The notes: generated by a model from the sequence alone, not told the origin. A DNA stretch of 64,000 nt from Bacteroidales bacterium UBA2712 (GCA_002354055.1 DEKW01000012.1:184567-248566), one strand, 5' to 3'; shown: positions 32,336 to 41,481, counted from the stretch's first letter. Numbers and translations: made by a program.

Positions 32336-34020
32336 AAACACTCTGGCAATTTATGGAGCGCGGTATTCTTTCTGACGGTAACCGCCACGACGCCCTCGTG
32401 TATTTCGGGCGCCGGATCAGCCGACAGACTTTTATAGAACAGGTACATCTCTGGGCGCGTGTCATTCGGGGAATGGGACTCAAAGAGGGCGACGAACTGC
32501 TGCTCTTCGGACCGTCCTTACCGGAGTTTGTCTATATCATGCTCGCCGCAGACATGACGGGTGTGACAGCCAATCTCCCGAACCTGATGGTCACGACCGA
32601 AGCCTTGGATTCGATGGTCGGCAAGAGCCGCGTCGCTTTCGTCTTCGACGGGATGGAGAAGATGATACGTCAGACCCTTCTTCGCAAGCAGTTTGAGCAG
32701 GTCGTCATCATTTCCGCTACGCGCTCGATGGGCTACCCCTTCAAGATGATCGCTTCGCCTCTCAACGGCATCAGGCATTTCTCTTCCCGTCACCAATCCA
32801 AATACCTGACGGCCGATGCCGCTATCCGGCGATTCGGACATTATGACGGTCCCTTGGAGGCAGACCACGTGGCGGGCAATGCAGCGTTCATCTTCTGCTC
32901 TTCCGGCACCTCCAACAAGGGCGTCGCGAACCAGATTGGCATGAGCGACGAAGCGATGATAGCGATGTTTCAAAATGCCTTGGTATTCAACGAGAACGGC
33001 AATCCTTTCTGCGAAGGAACAACCTCTTACTGCCAGCTCCCGCCTTTTGTCTGCACAGGGTTCTTTGTTCTCGTGCTGGCTCCTCTCTACCGGCGCATGA
33101 CCGTCTATCTGGACCCGCGGCCGGATGTCCGCCGGTTCACGAAGAATATCCTTGCACTCCGTCCGCAGACCACTCTTGCTACCGGCGCATCATGGGTCCA
33201 CCTGATAGATCATATCGACCAACTGATCCGGAGTGGTAAACGTCCGGATTTGAGTTTCTTCCGCTTCCCCGTCATGGGCGGCGAGGGATGTACTCCCCAA
33301 GCCTTGCAACATATCAACGACGTCATGCAGGCCTGCGGCAGTCCCGTAGCGCTTACCTCCGGATACGGGCTGAGCGAGACTTTTTCGGTCTGCACCGTGG
33401 ATTACCAGCCGACAGGGTTCGATAAGGACTACTCGCGACACGCCGTCTCTGTGGGAGCTCCTTTCCCCGGCGTCACCGTCGGGATCTTTGACGAGGAAGG
33501 CAAGCAGTTAGGCTGTAACCAACGCGGAGAGATTCGGGTAAAGACCCGCTCTCTCACGATGGGATATATCAACAATCCCGAGCAGACCCGAACCCGCCTG
33601 CAGGACGGGTGGCTGCATACGCAGGACTTTGGTGAACTGGACGAGAACGGAAGACTCTTCGTGTATGGACGAATGGCGCAATATATACCTGCTCCGAACG
33701 GGGAGAAAGTGTATCTCTTTGACATAGCCAACCGCCTTCGCGATGACCCTGCCGTCAAAGAAGCTATCGTCTGTCCTTTAGTGGAAGAAAACAACCCGTT
33801 AGTGGCATGTATAGTGCTTGAAGACCAATTCTCCGGGAGTCCGGAAGAAGTCCTCCGACGGCTGTCCGGCATCATGAAGGACTACCTCCCTGCCGGTCTC
33901 CGTATAGCGGGTTTCCACCTGGAGCATAAACACCTGAAAATCAATATCGTCGGCAAGATCGACCGACATTACTATACCCACCTTTGCAAGTTCATTTCAA
34001 CAAAACAACAAAAAAAATGA
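32317..34020 (+). CDS. AMP-dependent acyl-CoA synthetase/ligase-like enzyme (567 aa)
   Basis: ANL-superfamily enzymes adenylate carboxylic acids. The phosphate loop FCSSGTSNKGVANQ, TSGYGLSE, GWLHTQDFGELDENGRLFVYGR and the C-terminal lysine in INIVGKIDRHYY are present, all slightly divergent from the fatty-acyl-CoA ligase consensus (TQD instead of TGD). No carrier protein or reductase is fused. It starts within the hydrolase gene and is followed by a coupled DUF4476 protein (ATGA), so a small three-gene operon is likely. The acyl substrate cannot be inferred. Confidence 0.85.
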   Translation: MQDRTIETLWQFMERGILSDGNRHDALVYFGRRISRQTFIEQVHLWARVIRGMGLKEGDELLLFGPSLPEFVYIMLAADMTGVTANLPNLMVTTEALDSMVGKSRVAFVFDGMEKMIRQTLLRKQFEQVVIISATRSMGYPFKMIASPLNGIRHFSSRHQSKYLTADAAIRRFGHYDGPLEADHVAGNAAFIFCSSGTSNKGVANQIGMSDEAMIAMFQNALVFNENGNPFCEGTTSYCQLPPFVCTGFFVLVLAPLYRRMTVYLDPRPDVRRFTKNILALRPQTTLATGASWVHLIDHIDQLIRSGKRPDLSFFRFPVMGGEGCTPQALQHINDVMQACGSPVALTSGYGLSETFSVCTVDYQPTGFDKDYSRHAVSVGAPFPGVTVGIFDEEGKQLGCNQRGEIRVKTRSLTMGYINNPEQTRTRLQDGWLHTQDFGELDENGRLFVYGRMAQYIPAPNGEKVYLFDIANRLRDDPAVKEAIVCPLVEENNPLVACIVLEDQFSGSPEEVLRRLSGIMKDYLPAGLRIAGFHLEHKHLKINIVGKIDRHYYTHLCKFISTKQQKK

Positions 34021-34445
34021 AAAAGTTATTTATCTTTTTAGCTGCGGCGATGGTAGCCGTGGGAATGATGGCGCAACCGCCACATCGTCATGAAACGGGA
34101 CGTGGGCATGGTCACGGACCCGGTCATAATCACGGCTCTGAGAGGCATATCGTTTGCGCTTCTCATGATCAACTGTCGATGACTTTGCAGGTGGTTGGAA
34201 ATCAGTCGTTTGATGATAAAAAACTGGAGATAGCCAAACTGGCTGTCACCCTTGGACATTTCTGTACGGACGACCTGGCGCGTGTGGCACAACTCTTCTC
34301 GTTTGATGACAACCGATTGACTTTTCTGTTGTATGCCCATACCTATTGCGAGGATCCGCAGAACTATCCGCTCCTGCGCGATGTGTTCGCGTTCCAGTCC
34401 AACTACGACAAACTCATGCAAACCCTTTACCCCGGCAGGAGGTAA
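34017..34445 (+). CDS. DUF4476 secreted protein with His-rich segment (142 aa)
   Basis: Signal peptide (LFIFLAAAMVAVGMMAQ), then a His-rich stretch (HRHETGRGHGHGPGHNHGSE, residues 23-42) likely to bind metal, and a DUF4476 domain (FDDKKLEIAKLAVTLGHFCTDDLARVAQLFSFDD). DUF4476 is a short helical repeat common in Bacteroidota secreted proteins with unknown role. It starts in the stop of the adenylating enzyme (4-nt overlap). Confidence 0.85.
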   Translation: MKKLFIFLAAAMVAVGMMAQPPHRHETGRGHGHGPGHNHGSERHIVCASHDQLSMTLQVVGNQSFDDKKLEIAKLAVTLGHFCTDDLARVAQLFSFDDNRLTFLLYAHTYCEDPQNYPLLRDVFAFQSNYDKLMQTLYPGRR

Positions 34446-34454
34446 AATGGATAA

Positions 34455-34678
34455 TTGCCGGCGTTTGCCAAACGCCGCTCCTTCTCCGTCCATTTCGTCG
34501 GGATTTGATCCCGATATCTGTCCTGCCGACAACTATCCTCGGTGTCTCGTGCCATCGGTGTCCTGTGCCCGCGAGCGATTCTTAGCGTCTATGCGCCGCG
34601 CATCCATGCGCGCTTTCCTTCCAATCCCTAACGCGGATTTTTGTTTCAAAATGCACAATTCTGGACGAATTTGGAAGT
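34455..34678. repeat. Multi-hairpin intergenic repeat, copy 1
   Basis: It opens GCCGGCGTTTGCCAAACGCC (8-bp stem with 1-nt loop), then CCATTTCGTCGGGATTTGATC... with CGGGAT/ATCCCG, a segment with TAGCGTCTATGC, and ends GCACAATTCTGGACGAAT. Copy 2 (37592-37760) shares nearly all of it but lacks about 48 bases in the middle. Nothing coding is evident; the ORF-like frames are shadows. Confidence 0.85.
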
Positions 34679-34683
34679 AAAAC

Positions 34684-34714
34684 TTGCATATTTCAAAAAA
34701 AAGTAGTACCTTTG
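34684..34714 (+). promoter_or_regulatory. Promoter following intergenic repeat copy 1
   Basis: TTG at 34684-34686 and TACCTTTG at 34707-34714, 23 nt apart. The transcript would have a leader of about 250 nt before the 801-aa protein gene. Confidence 0.78.
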
Positions 34715-34730
34715 TAGCGATTTTTGATAA

Positions 34731-34922
34731 ATGAGTCTAATTACTCACTTTGAAAGTATGATACTGAATCATTTTCTACCATATAACCTCTTAATGGCAG
34801 GCGCGGCGGCGAATGTATGTATGTGTTGCGAGACCGGCACACAGGAGGTAACGGATCAGGCAGATAAACTGACAAACAAGCGGCAGGTGCTTCGTGCACT
34901 TGCCGCTTTGTCGTATATATAG
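34731..34922 (+). CDS. Possible short leader ORF with terminal hairpin (63 aa)
   Basis: A frame of 63 codons starts 17 nt after the -7 element. Its end overlaps a strong hairpin, roughly AAGCGGCAGGTGC...TGCACTTGCCGCTT, which could fold in the leader of the large secreted-protein gene. No domain is recognisable, and the ORF may be accidental. Read it as a leader region with a hairpin, possibly encoding a short peptide. Confidence 0.3.
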   Translation: MSLITHFESMILNHFLPYNLLMAGAAANVCMCCETGTQEVTDQADKLTNKRQVLRALAALSYI

Positions 34923-34972
34923 AAACAAATACAAACAAATTAATATTATTAACAATTAAAAACAAAAACATT

Positions 34973-37378
34973 ATGAGAAAACTATTTACATTTCTTTTTG
35001 CCGCAATGATGTTGCCTGCGGCAGCACAATGGAATCCGGGCGACTACAGTCAGACCAAAATCGAGAAAATAGGGCGCCTTCAGTATTATTCTCCGAAGAT
35101 GATCCGTAAGGCAGACGGAAGCACGATTCTTGCTTACAGATCCTTCGGAGTACAAACGGATCCGACAACAGGTGAGCCGACCCCGGATCAGTACTTCTAT
35201 CTGCATCTGCAGATGTTGGACAAAGACGGTAACAAGCTGTGGGGCGATCGCGGTATCCTTGTTTCCACCAAGAAGACGGGTCCTTCCTCTTTTGGTAACG
35301 TTAATCTGGACACGCTTCCTAACGGTAATATTATTCTGACACACGAGGACTCGAGAGATTTAAATTCCGATCATGCCGGTCTTTCTATCCTCAACCTCAA
35401 GGAAACCAAAATCATTGCCTACTGCTATGACCAGCAAGGTAATTCGGTATGGTCCCCGGACGGTGTGATGCTGCCCTTCCATAGGATGGACGAGGAGTCC
35501 CTTGTGACTGCTTATGCCGCCGAGAAGATCGCCATCAGCGGAGACAAAATCTATATGGCGGCGAAAATCCTGGAGCAGTATGAGCATTCAGAGCCTGGCG
35601 AAGGAGGAGGATTAGTTCCTACGGATACTTACGTGCATTATTTCGAAGTAGCATGTTTTGACTTCAACGGAAACAAGATCGGAGAGGAGCGTATTGATTC
35701 GACGAATAACGCCTTTATTTTCGAGCTTGCTCCCGCGCCGGACGGCGATGCGTATATCATCTATGTGAATGAGCAAGACGGTTATAGCGCACAGCGTATC
35801 GGTTCCGACTGCCAGACGAAATGGACATCTGTCGTTGAGACCGACAATGTTGTTGCCCGTGAATCGAGCGGTGCTTATGCTGTTCCACCATCAGACGTGA
35901 TTCCGATGAGTGACGGTAGTGTGGGAATGATCTATTATGCCTTCATTGGTAGGAGTTGGTCGAAGTTATGTTACAACCGTCTCTACCCGGATGGCGCTTT
36001 GCTCAATAACCACGTCATTATCAGCGACACCACAGGCACTCACCATGCCTACACGATGATGGTAGAAGGCGATACTCTCAATATCTTCGAAACCTATGCG
36101 CATAAACGTACCGAACTTGGCGAGTTCTACCTGTATTTCAACCAGATCAAGCTCGATGGAACACGAATCCTGCCTACTGTTTACGGCTATTGGTTGGACG
36201 AGACCACGGGTTATGATCTCGAACCGCTTTGCATGGTAAAAGCAGATGGCAATTATAACATACTCGTTTCCGCGAATGATTGCTACGCAACGACCTATCC
36301 GGCTTACTGCTACACCATCTCTCCGGATGGTAAACTATTCCAACGCAAACCGATTATCAGCGACGATTGGTATATCAGCGCCTATGACTGTGTCATTGAT
36401 AATAACTATGTTTACCTCGCTCACACTCGAGATGAGTTTGGCACGGGTGGTCTCTGGATCTCCTGCATCGATGCTACCGATTACACGAACTCGGTAGAAC
36501 TGACGGGCGAACTGCCAGGTAAGTTCACCGTGAGCGCTGACGGCAAACAAGTCAACTTCTCGAAAGGTAACCTCACGTATCTGCCTTATCGCCAAACCTA
36601 TAATTTCGCAGTTAACCAATTTGACACGCGTGTCGGATACAATAAATGGATTGCAGTGAACAGCATGGACTGGATGGACCTCTTCGGCTGGGGCACCGGT
36701 AACAATCCTATCTTGACCAGCACCAATGATGCGGACTATCCTTCTTTCAATGACTGGGGTGATAACGCTATTATGAACTCTACCTACGAATCGGGAACAT
36801 GGCGCGCCATGACCAAGGACGAGTGGGATTATCTGCTCAACGGTCGTGCGGGCGCAGCCCAAAAACGCGCTATCGGTCAAATTGAGTTAGAAACCTTCGA
36901 CGGGGTAAGAGGTTTGTTCATTCTGCCCGATGATTTCGAGATGCCGCAAGGTCTGCAGATGGATATGGATGCGCATCAGTATGAGACCAACACCTATTCG
37001 GACGCTGACTTCCATAGACTGGAAGCAGCAGGCGTTGTAATGATTCCGGCAGGTGGCTATCGTAGCGATACAACGGTGTACGAACTTAAGCCCCTGTATC
37101 CACGTGGCGTCAACGGTTACTACTGGATGGCTACGGAGTCAGATGCCAACTACGCACAAGCGATGATTATCGATATGGAAGGACCGTCATTCATCGCTCA
37201 GCCCCGTAGCCGTGGTCTGTCCGTCCGTCTCGTCAAGGACGCAGATAGCGAACAGGGTATCGAGGACATCATCGCTGACAAGAAGGACAACCGCGCTCGC
37301 AAAGTCCTCATCAACGGTCAACTCTTCATCGAGAAGAACGGCAAGATCTATAACGCACAAGGCGCAGAGGTTAAATAA
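34973..37378 (+). CDS. Large secreted protein, propeller-like N-terminus and FISUMP-like C-terminus (801 aa)
   Basis: Signal peptide LFTFLFAAMMLPAAAQ. The first 500 residues contain repeated strand motifs typical of beta-propeller or Ig-like Bacteroidota surface proteins (PKMIRKADGSTILAYRS, QMLDKDGNKLWGDRG, QIKLDGTRILPTV). Residues 520-780 have a Fibrobacter/Bacteroidota FISUMP-type domain (GKQVNFSKGNLTYL, DWMDLFGWGTGNNP, GYYWMATESDANYAQAM). The C-terminus RKVLINGQLFIEKNGKIYNAQGAEVK looks like a surface-sorting tail. It has its own promoter about 260 nt upstream and a clear terminator downstream. Confidence 0.75.
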   Translation: MRKLFTFLFAAMMLPAAAQWNPGDYSQTKIEKIGRLQYYSPKMIRKADGSTILAYRSFGVQTDPTTGEPTPDQYFYLHLQMLDKDGNKLWGDRGILVSTKKTGPSSFGNVNLDTLPNGNIILTHEDSRDLNSDHAGLSILNLKETKIIAYCYDQQGNSVWSPDGVMLPFHRMDEESLVTAYAAEKIAISGDKIYMAAKILEQYEHSEPGEGGGLVPTDTYVHYFEVACFDFNGNKIGEERIDSTNNAFIFELAPAPDGDAYIIYVNEQDGYSAQRIGSDCQTKWTSVVETDNVVARESSGAYAVPPSDVIPMSDGSVGMIYYAFIGRSWSKLCYNRLYPDGALLNNHVIISDTTGTHHAYTMMVEGDTLNIFETYAHKRTELGEFYLYFNQIKLDGTRILPTVYGYWLDETTGYDLEPLCMVKADGNYNILVSANDCYATTYPAYCYTISPDGKLFQRKPIISDDWYISAYDCVIDNNYVYLAHTRDEFGTGGLWISCIDATDYTNSVELTGELPGKFTVSADGKQVNFSKGNLTYLPYRQTYNFAVNQFDTRVGYNKWIAVNSMDWMDLFGWGTGNNPILTSTNDADYPSFNDWGDNAIMNSTYESGTWRAMTKDEWDYLLNGRAGAAQKRAIGQIELETFDGVRGLFILPDDFEMPQGLQMDMDAHQYETNTYSDADFHRLEAAGVVMIPAGGYRSDTTVYELKPLYPRGVNGYYWMATESDANYAQAMIIDMEGPSFIAQPRSRGLSVRLVKDADSEQGIEDIIADKKDNRARKVLINGQLFIEKNGKIYNAQGAEVK

Positions 37379-37408
37379 ATAACTGCCGGAAGGCTAATTG
37401 TATCTCAA

Positions 37409-37445
37409 GAGGCGGTTCACAAACATTGTGAGCCGTCTCTTTTTT
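37409..37445 (+). terminator. Terminator after the large secreted protein
   Basis: GAGGCGGTTCACA pairs with TGTGAGCCGTCTC (13 bp, one mismatch-like wobble) and is followed by six T. Confidence 0.85.
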
Positions 37446-37591
37446 GTCAATTACCTACGGTCTGCCGATTTTCTGTCACGTTTGTTCGCCCAGACCATGC
37501 ATCGCGACTGGATCATGCTGACCGATTCGCCAACAGGCATTGTGAACGTGCAACCAATTCTGGATGCCATCTGGCTTTTTCTTCTTGGCAG

Positions 37592-37760
37592 TTGCCGGCG
37601 TTTGGCAAACGCCGCTTCTTCTCCGTCCATTTCGTCGGGATTTGATCCCGATATCTGCTCTGCCGATCCACTGGCGTCTATGCACCGCGCATCCATGCGC
37701 ACCTTCCTTACAATCCCTACCACGGTTTTTTGTTTCAAAATGCACAATTCTGGACGAATT
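37592..37760. repeat. Multi-hairpin intergenic repeat, copy 2
   Basis: Same order as copy 1: GGCGTTTGGCAAACGCC hairpin, CGGGAT/ATCCCG hairpin, GGCGTCTATGCACCGC, and GCACAATTCTGGACGAATT at the end, immediately before a promoter. Copy 2 lacks the roughly 48-base insert of copy 1. Confidence 0.85.
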
Positions 37761-37773
37761 GCTAACCCAAAAT

Positions 37774-37804
37774 TTGCATATTTGAAAAAAAAATTGTAAT
37801 TTTG
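37774..37804 (+). promoter_or_regulatory. Promoter of the DUF2075 nuclease-helicase gene
   Basis: TTG at 37774-37776 and TAATTTTG at 37797-37804, spaced 23 nt; leader about 25 nt. Confidence 0.78.
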
Positions 37805-37830
37805 CGCTGCGATTATATTAAAAATAGAGA

Positions 37831-39630
37831 ATGGCTGAATTTATCGGTTACCACCAATCTAAAGAAAATTTTATTCGGTCTCTTTTAGAGGAAAATAAAA
37901 TTAAAAATATTATTGACCAACTAAAGACTGTCAATACATCTAAATCAGAAGAGCACTCGTGGCAGACTTCTCTTCCGGCCATTGCTCATGTATTAAATAC
38001 TATCACAATACCTCAAGAAATAACAATTGCATTAGAATATAAAATTCCTATTACGGAAAGACGGATTGACGCGCTCTTAACAGGTTATGACGACCAAGGT
38101 TGCGCTCATGCAATAATAATAGAGTTGAAGGCATGGAGTGACGAAAATCTTATTATTGATAAGAATTCTATCATCTATAATGAAAATAGCTATACCCACC
38201 CTTGCTATCAAGCGTTTTCATACAAACAAATATTTAAAGACTACAACCAAGCAGTCCAAGAAGGAAATATTAAAATTCATTCGCTTGTTTTTATGTACAA
38301 AATGAGCGATGTTTCTGCGTTGCAAGGAAGAGATGGTATTAATGTTTTCGGAGAACGTGACGAGCAGCGATTAAGGCACTACATAGCTAAATATCTACAA
38401 AAAGGTGATAATGGACAAGTATTGAATACGTTATATGAAGCAACAATAAATCCTTCTTTAGATTTAAGAAAGGCGACAAAAAAAATACTACAAAATAATT
38501 TTCTATTATTAGATGAACAAAAAATAGTATTTGACAAAATATGTGAAGCGATAGATAATACCAATCAATCCTGTAAAAAAATTATTGTAGTGCAAGGAGA
38601 TGCGGGAACAGGGAAAACGATTATAGCAGCTTCGTTATTGGCTAAATATGCAGATCAAGATATTCAATATATCACTCCGAATCCTTTTATTCCTACGAGA
38701 TGGATTATTGGAGATGTTTTGTCCAAATATAGGCCAAGCGCGAAATCCCAATTGATGGATTTAAATGAATGGCTTAATGCCTCAATCAAGATTCCAAATA
38801 TTCTATTAGTTGACGAAGCTCATAAAATTGAAAATGATTTCTTGTATGCGGACACAGATTCTACATTTCATTGCATCATTGGGAAATCTAGAATTTGTGT
38901 ATTCTTTTGCGACCCCAATCAAATTACAAAGAGATATGATGAGGGATATATTAGTAGTATAAAAGAAGAGGCAGATTATTTTGAAACAGATTTTCAATTA
39001 TTACCTTTATTCACTCAATACAGATGTAATGGATCCTCAAAATATATAAATTGGTTATTGAGTATCCTGGAAATAGAAAGTGAATTACCTAAAATGATAC
39101 TCAAAGCAGATGATTATCCATTTGTTATTTGTAATAATCCTTCAGAAATAACTGAATATATTACGCAAAAACAAAAAGAGGGCTATTCTGCCAGAGTTGT
39201 GATTGGTAATTGTTATGATAATTTACAGACGGGTAATGGAAATGTATTCAACGACCCAGATTTTCATTGGGAACTAACTACATGTAAACGACCTAATATT
39301 TGGGGCGAAAGAAGTGAGTATAATCATTCTGTTGGAGAATTATTCCATTGCACAGGATCAGAATTTGATTATATAGGTGTTATTATTGGACCAGACTTAT
39401 ATCTGAAAAATGGAAAAGTAATGGCTGATTCGCGCAGGAGAAAAAAAGAAAAAGATTTAGATTTTGAAACCAGATGGTACGATGCAGAGTATCGAATGCG
39501 TAGCGAAGACTATATTTTAAGAATAAAGAATTTGTATTACACTCTATTTACTCGCGGAATGCGAGGATGCTATGTCTATTTTTGCGACAAAGCATTGGAG
39601 ATGTACTTTCGACGCTATTTGAGTGAATAA
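37831..39630 (+). CDS. DUF2075 nuclease-helicase candidate, possibly defence (599 aa)
   Basis: The C-terminal half is a DUF2075 superfamily-1-like ATPase: Walker A GDAGTGKT (256-263), Walker B LLVDEAHK (325-332), and a helicase-like TQYRCNGSSKYINWLL motif. The N-terminal part has a PD-(D/E)xK-like core, RRIDALL...IIIELKAW (Asp80, Glu98, Lys100), so this is probably a nuclease-helicase fusion. Such fusions occur in single-gene phage defence, for example Nhi. The gene is strikingly AT-rich relative to its surroundings, which supports recent transfer. A membrane protein gene follows 20 nt later. Confidence 0.8.
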   Translation: MAEFIGYHQSKENFIRSLLEENKIKNIIDQLKTVNTSKSEEHSWQTSLPAIAHVLNTITIPQEITIALEYKIPITERRIDALLTGYDDQGCAHAIIIELKAWSDENLIIDKNSIIYNENSYTHPCYQAFSYKQIFKDYNQAVQEGNIKIHSLVFMYKMSDVSALQGRDGINVFGERDEQRLRHYIAKYLQKGDNGQVLNTLYEATINPSLDLRKATKKILQNNFLLLDEQKIVFDKICEAIDNTNQSCKKIIVVQGDAGTGKTIIAASLLAKYADQDIQYITPNPFIPTRWIIGDVLSKYRPSAKSQLMDLNEWLNASIKIPNILLVDEAHKIENDFLYADTDSTFHCIIGKSRICVFFCDPNQITKRYDEGYISSIKEEADYFETDFQLLPLFTQYRCNGSSKYINWLLSILEIESELPKMILKADDYPFVICNNPSEITEYITQKQKEGYSARVVIGNCYDNLQTGNGNVFNDPDFHWELTTCKRPNIWGERSEYNHSVGELFHCTGSEFDYIGVIIGPDLYLKNGKVMADSRRRKKEKDLDFETRWYDAEYRMRSEDYILRIKNLYYTLFTRGMRGCYVYFCDKALEMYFRRYLSE

Positions 39631-39650
39631 AAAATGAAAGGAGAATTAAT

Positions 39651-40271
39651 ATGACTGATAATAAGAAAAATTTCTTTTACTTGCATGACAAGAAACTTTT
39701 CAAGATTTTTTGGTGGGTTACGTCTGCATTCTTGGCTATTGCTTTTGTGGCATTTATCGTTATGTATGGCGGCATGATATATGACCATTTCGCAGATGGT
39801 GATGATATCGAGTCAGTATTCCCTGCCTTTGAGTCTATTGTTGGAGTACTCCTCATAGCCTTATTTGTCGTTTTTATAGCATTTCTCACAGTATTTATTT
39901 TCAATTACGTTTCAAATGCTGCTCAATACGCGGAAGAAAATGAGACGGGAAAAGTAATGTGTCCCCTTAATGAAGATGGACTGAGGCATGAGGCGGATAT
40001 ATACGCCATGATAAAGACGATAGCAAAACCCGATCCCGGCACAAACAATCTCAATCGTGCCAATACCGTCCATTTCCTCCGCACTTTGAAATCAATGGGT
40101 CTCATTGATCAGAATGAGAATAGCAAAATTTTGATGTTGTGGGTTCAGCAGGTTACCGGCTATGATGAAAAGTCATTTTCCGCTTTCAGCCAAGCTATGA
40201 CTAAACAGAAAGATAATCCGGCTCTTGTAGCGGAATATCGCAAACAGTTGGAGCATATCCTTGCGGATTAA
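39651..40271 (+). CDS. Two-helix membrane protein downstream of the nuclease-helicase (206 aa)
   Basis: Two membrane helices (about residues 17-42 and 62-92, WWVTSAFLAIAFVAFIVMYGG and IVGVLLIALFVVFIAFLTVFI) precede a cytosolic helical domain (RHEADIYAMIKTIAKPDPG, TVHFLRTLKSMGLIDQNE). I do not recognise a family. It lies 20 nt after the nuclease-helicase, so if that gene is a defence protein this could be a membrane effector. That role is inference only; its base composition is less AT-rich than its neighbour's, so they may not have arrived together. Confidence 0.65.
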   Translation: MTDNKKNFFYLHDKKLFKIFWWVTSAFLAIAFVAFIVMYGGMIYDHFADGDDIESVFPAFESIVGVLLIALFVVFIAFLTVFIFNYVSNAAQYAEENETGKVMCPLNEDGLRHEADIYAMIKTIAKPDPGTNNLNRANTVHFLRTLKSMGLIDQNENSKILMLWVQQVTGYDEKSFSAFSQAMTKQKDNPALVAEYRKQLEHILAD

Positions 40272-40296
40272 CCCATATACGCCTTTGATATATTTG

Positions 40297-40334
40297 ATAG
40301 TCTTGATAATCAAAAATATCAAGGCTATTTTTTT
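40297..40334 (+). terminator. Terminator after the two-helix membrane protein
   Basis: AGTCTTGATA pairs with TATCAAGGCT (one G-T pair), followed by ATTTTTTT. The T-run overlaps the -33 of the next promoter. Confidence 0.8.
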
Positions 40335-40363
40335 GCCCGTTTCGTTCTAAAGCAGTAATTTTG
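40333..40363 (+). promoter_or_regulatory. Promoter of the small lipoprotein gene
   Basis: TTG at 40333-40335, at the end of the upstream terminator's T-run, and TAATTTTG at 40356-40363, 23 nt apart. Confidence 0.75.
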
Positions 40364-40389
40364 CACCGCAATTCAAAATTTACAACTTT

Positions 40390-40755
40390 ATGAAACGATT
40401 TATTTATTTTCTTCTCCTCGTGGCTACGATAGTGGCTACAGGATGCTCAAAAAACGAGCCCAAGTTGGCAACTTCTATTATTGGGCACACTTTTCGTGCA
40501 GACGATGGTTCTGATTATGTCAGCTTCTATTTTGCACCCACATACACTTGCGTTTATACCTCTCAAATAGACGGCGAATACATGAATGTGACGCAGCTAA
40601 CCTATCGCATTAGCAGCAATAATGTTGATGTTTATTTTGATAACTCAACCACTTGGATTGAATCTAAACGAGGTACGTTATTCCTTCATCTTGTTTACTA
40701 TCCTTCTTCTGATGTTATCATGATGAATGATGTAAAACTGAAACGTGTTAACTAA
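40390..40755 (+). CDS. Small lipoprotein of unknown function (121 aa)
   Basis: Signal peptide with a lipobox (LVATIVATGCSKN). The mature protein is a compact beta-strand domain (HTFRADDGSDYVSFYFAPTYTCVY, TQLTYRISSNNVDVYFDN, LFLHLVYYPSSDVIMMNDVKL), like many small Bacteroidales lipocalin-like lipoproteins. No specific family is recognised. It has its own promoter and is followed 11 nt later by an unrelated cytosolic gene. Confidence 0.72.
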   Translation: MKRFIYFLLLVATIVATGCSKNEPKLATSIIGHTFRADDGSDYVSFYFAPTYTCVYTSQIDGEYMNVTQLTYRISSNNVDVYFDNSTTWIESKRGTLFLHLVYYPSSDVIMMNDVKLKRVN

Positions 40756-40766
40756 GGAGGTAAGAT

Positions 40767-41165
40767 ATGATTAGTACTAACGATAAAGTAGTGGACGAGC
40801 TGGTTACAAAGCGCATTCGGCTAACTCCTCAGGAAGCCCAGTATTTCATGTTTACTCTCCACGAGTTGGTTGAGGTGTATAATGGGCTTCTCGAGATGAA
40901 CCCTTGGCTTGATTTGGAAAGTGAAGATCCAAAGAAGACTGTCGTTAGGGATGTTGATTTTGTTGATATTGGGACTATCTGGGTATGGGGCGATACGCTT
41001 ATGCATTATTGCCATCGAGCAATAAATCGCGCTGCGAAAAAGAAAAACATCATCGGTGCGAGCAGAATAAGTGAGTTTTATACATACACTGAAGACGAAG
41101 GTTTGGTCTATGACGATGGGAAATTGCGCTTGACGCATCATCCCGGAGTAGAAGTATTATTATGA
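40767..41165 (+). CDS. Hypothetical cytosolic protein (132 aa)
   Basis: A soluble, acidic, mostly helical protein: KVVDELVTKRIRLTPQEAQYFMFTLHELVEVYNGLLEM, then DVDFVDIGTIWVWGDTLMHYCHRAINRAAKKKN. An AGGAGG-like sequence (CTAAGGAGGTAAG) precedes its ATG by about 8 nt, unusual for a genome that seldom shows Shine-Dalgarno sites. No domain recognised. It probably shares a transcript with the small lipoprotein. Confidence 0.65.
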   Translation: MISTNDKVVDELVTKRIRLTPQEAQYFMFTLHELVEVYNGLLEMNPWLDLESEDPKKTVVRDVDFVDIGTIWVWGDTLMHYCHRAINRAAKKKNIIGASRISEFYTYTEDEGLVYDDGKLRLTHHPGVEVLL

Positions 41166-41249
41166 AGCCTAGAGTATCTCTTCCTTGGCATTGGATGCGA
41201 TAGTTTCAAGTCCCGGCCCTTAGATGTCTGTTTCTGAGTTTTTCTTCTT

Positions 41250-41445
41250 TTATCCCCGATACGATCGGGTTTTCCGCAGCGTTCATTGTGCATACACCGC
41301 TTTTTTTCTTCTTTTCCCCGGCATCCGATACCGGTTGTTTAATCCGGTCTAACTCTCGCGGCTACTCCCGCGAGCCCCTCTTTTTTTAGCGTCTATGCTT
41401 TTCGTCGTCCATTATGTCGGATATCATCCGACGATTTTTTTCCAA
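41250..41445. repeat. Multi-hairpin intergenic region, diverged relative
   Basis: Hairpins CCCGAT/ATCGGG (41252), CCGGCATCCGATACCGG, CTCGCGG/CCCGCGAG and TCGGAT/ATCCGA (followed by ATTTTTTT) lie in series, with TAGCGTCTATGC near 41388. The order recalls the repeats at 34455 and 37592 and the tandem terminators at 6638-6725. Confidence 0.6.
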
Positions 41446-41481
41446 AAATCTCATTTTCCTTACTTTTCCATCCTCCAAAAT

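Noticed and set aside
37398..37799. 133-codon frame after the large secreted protein
   Set aside because: It lies across a terminator and an intergenic repeat; the same repeat at 34455 reads in other frames, so translation is unlikely.
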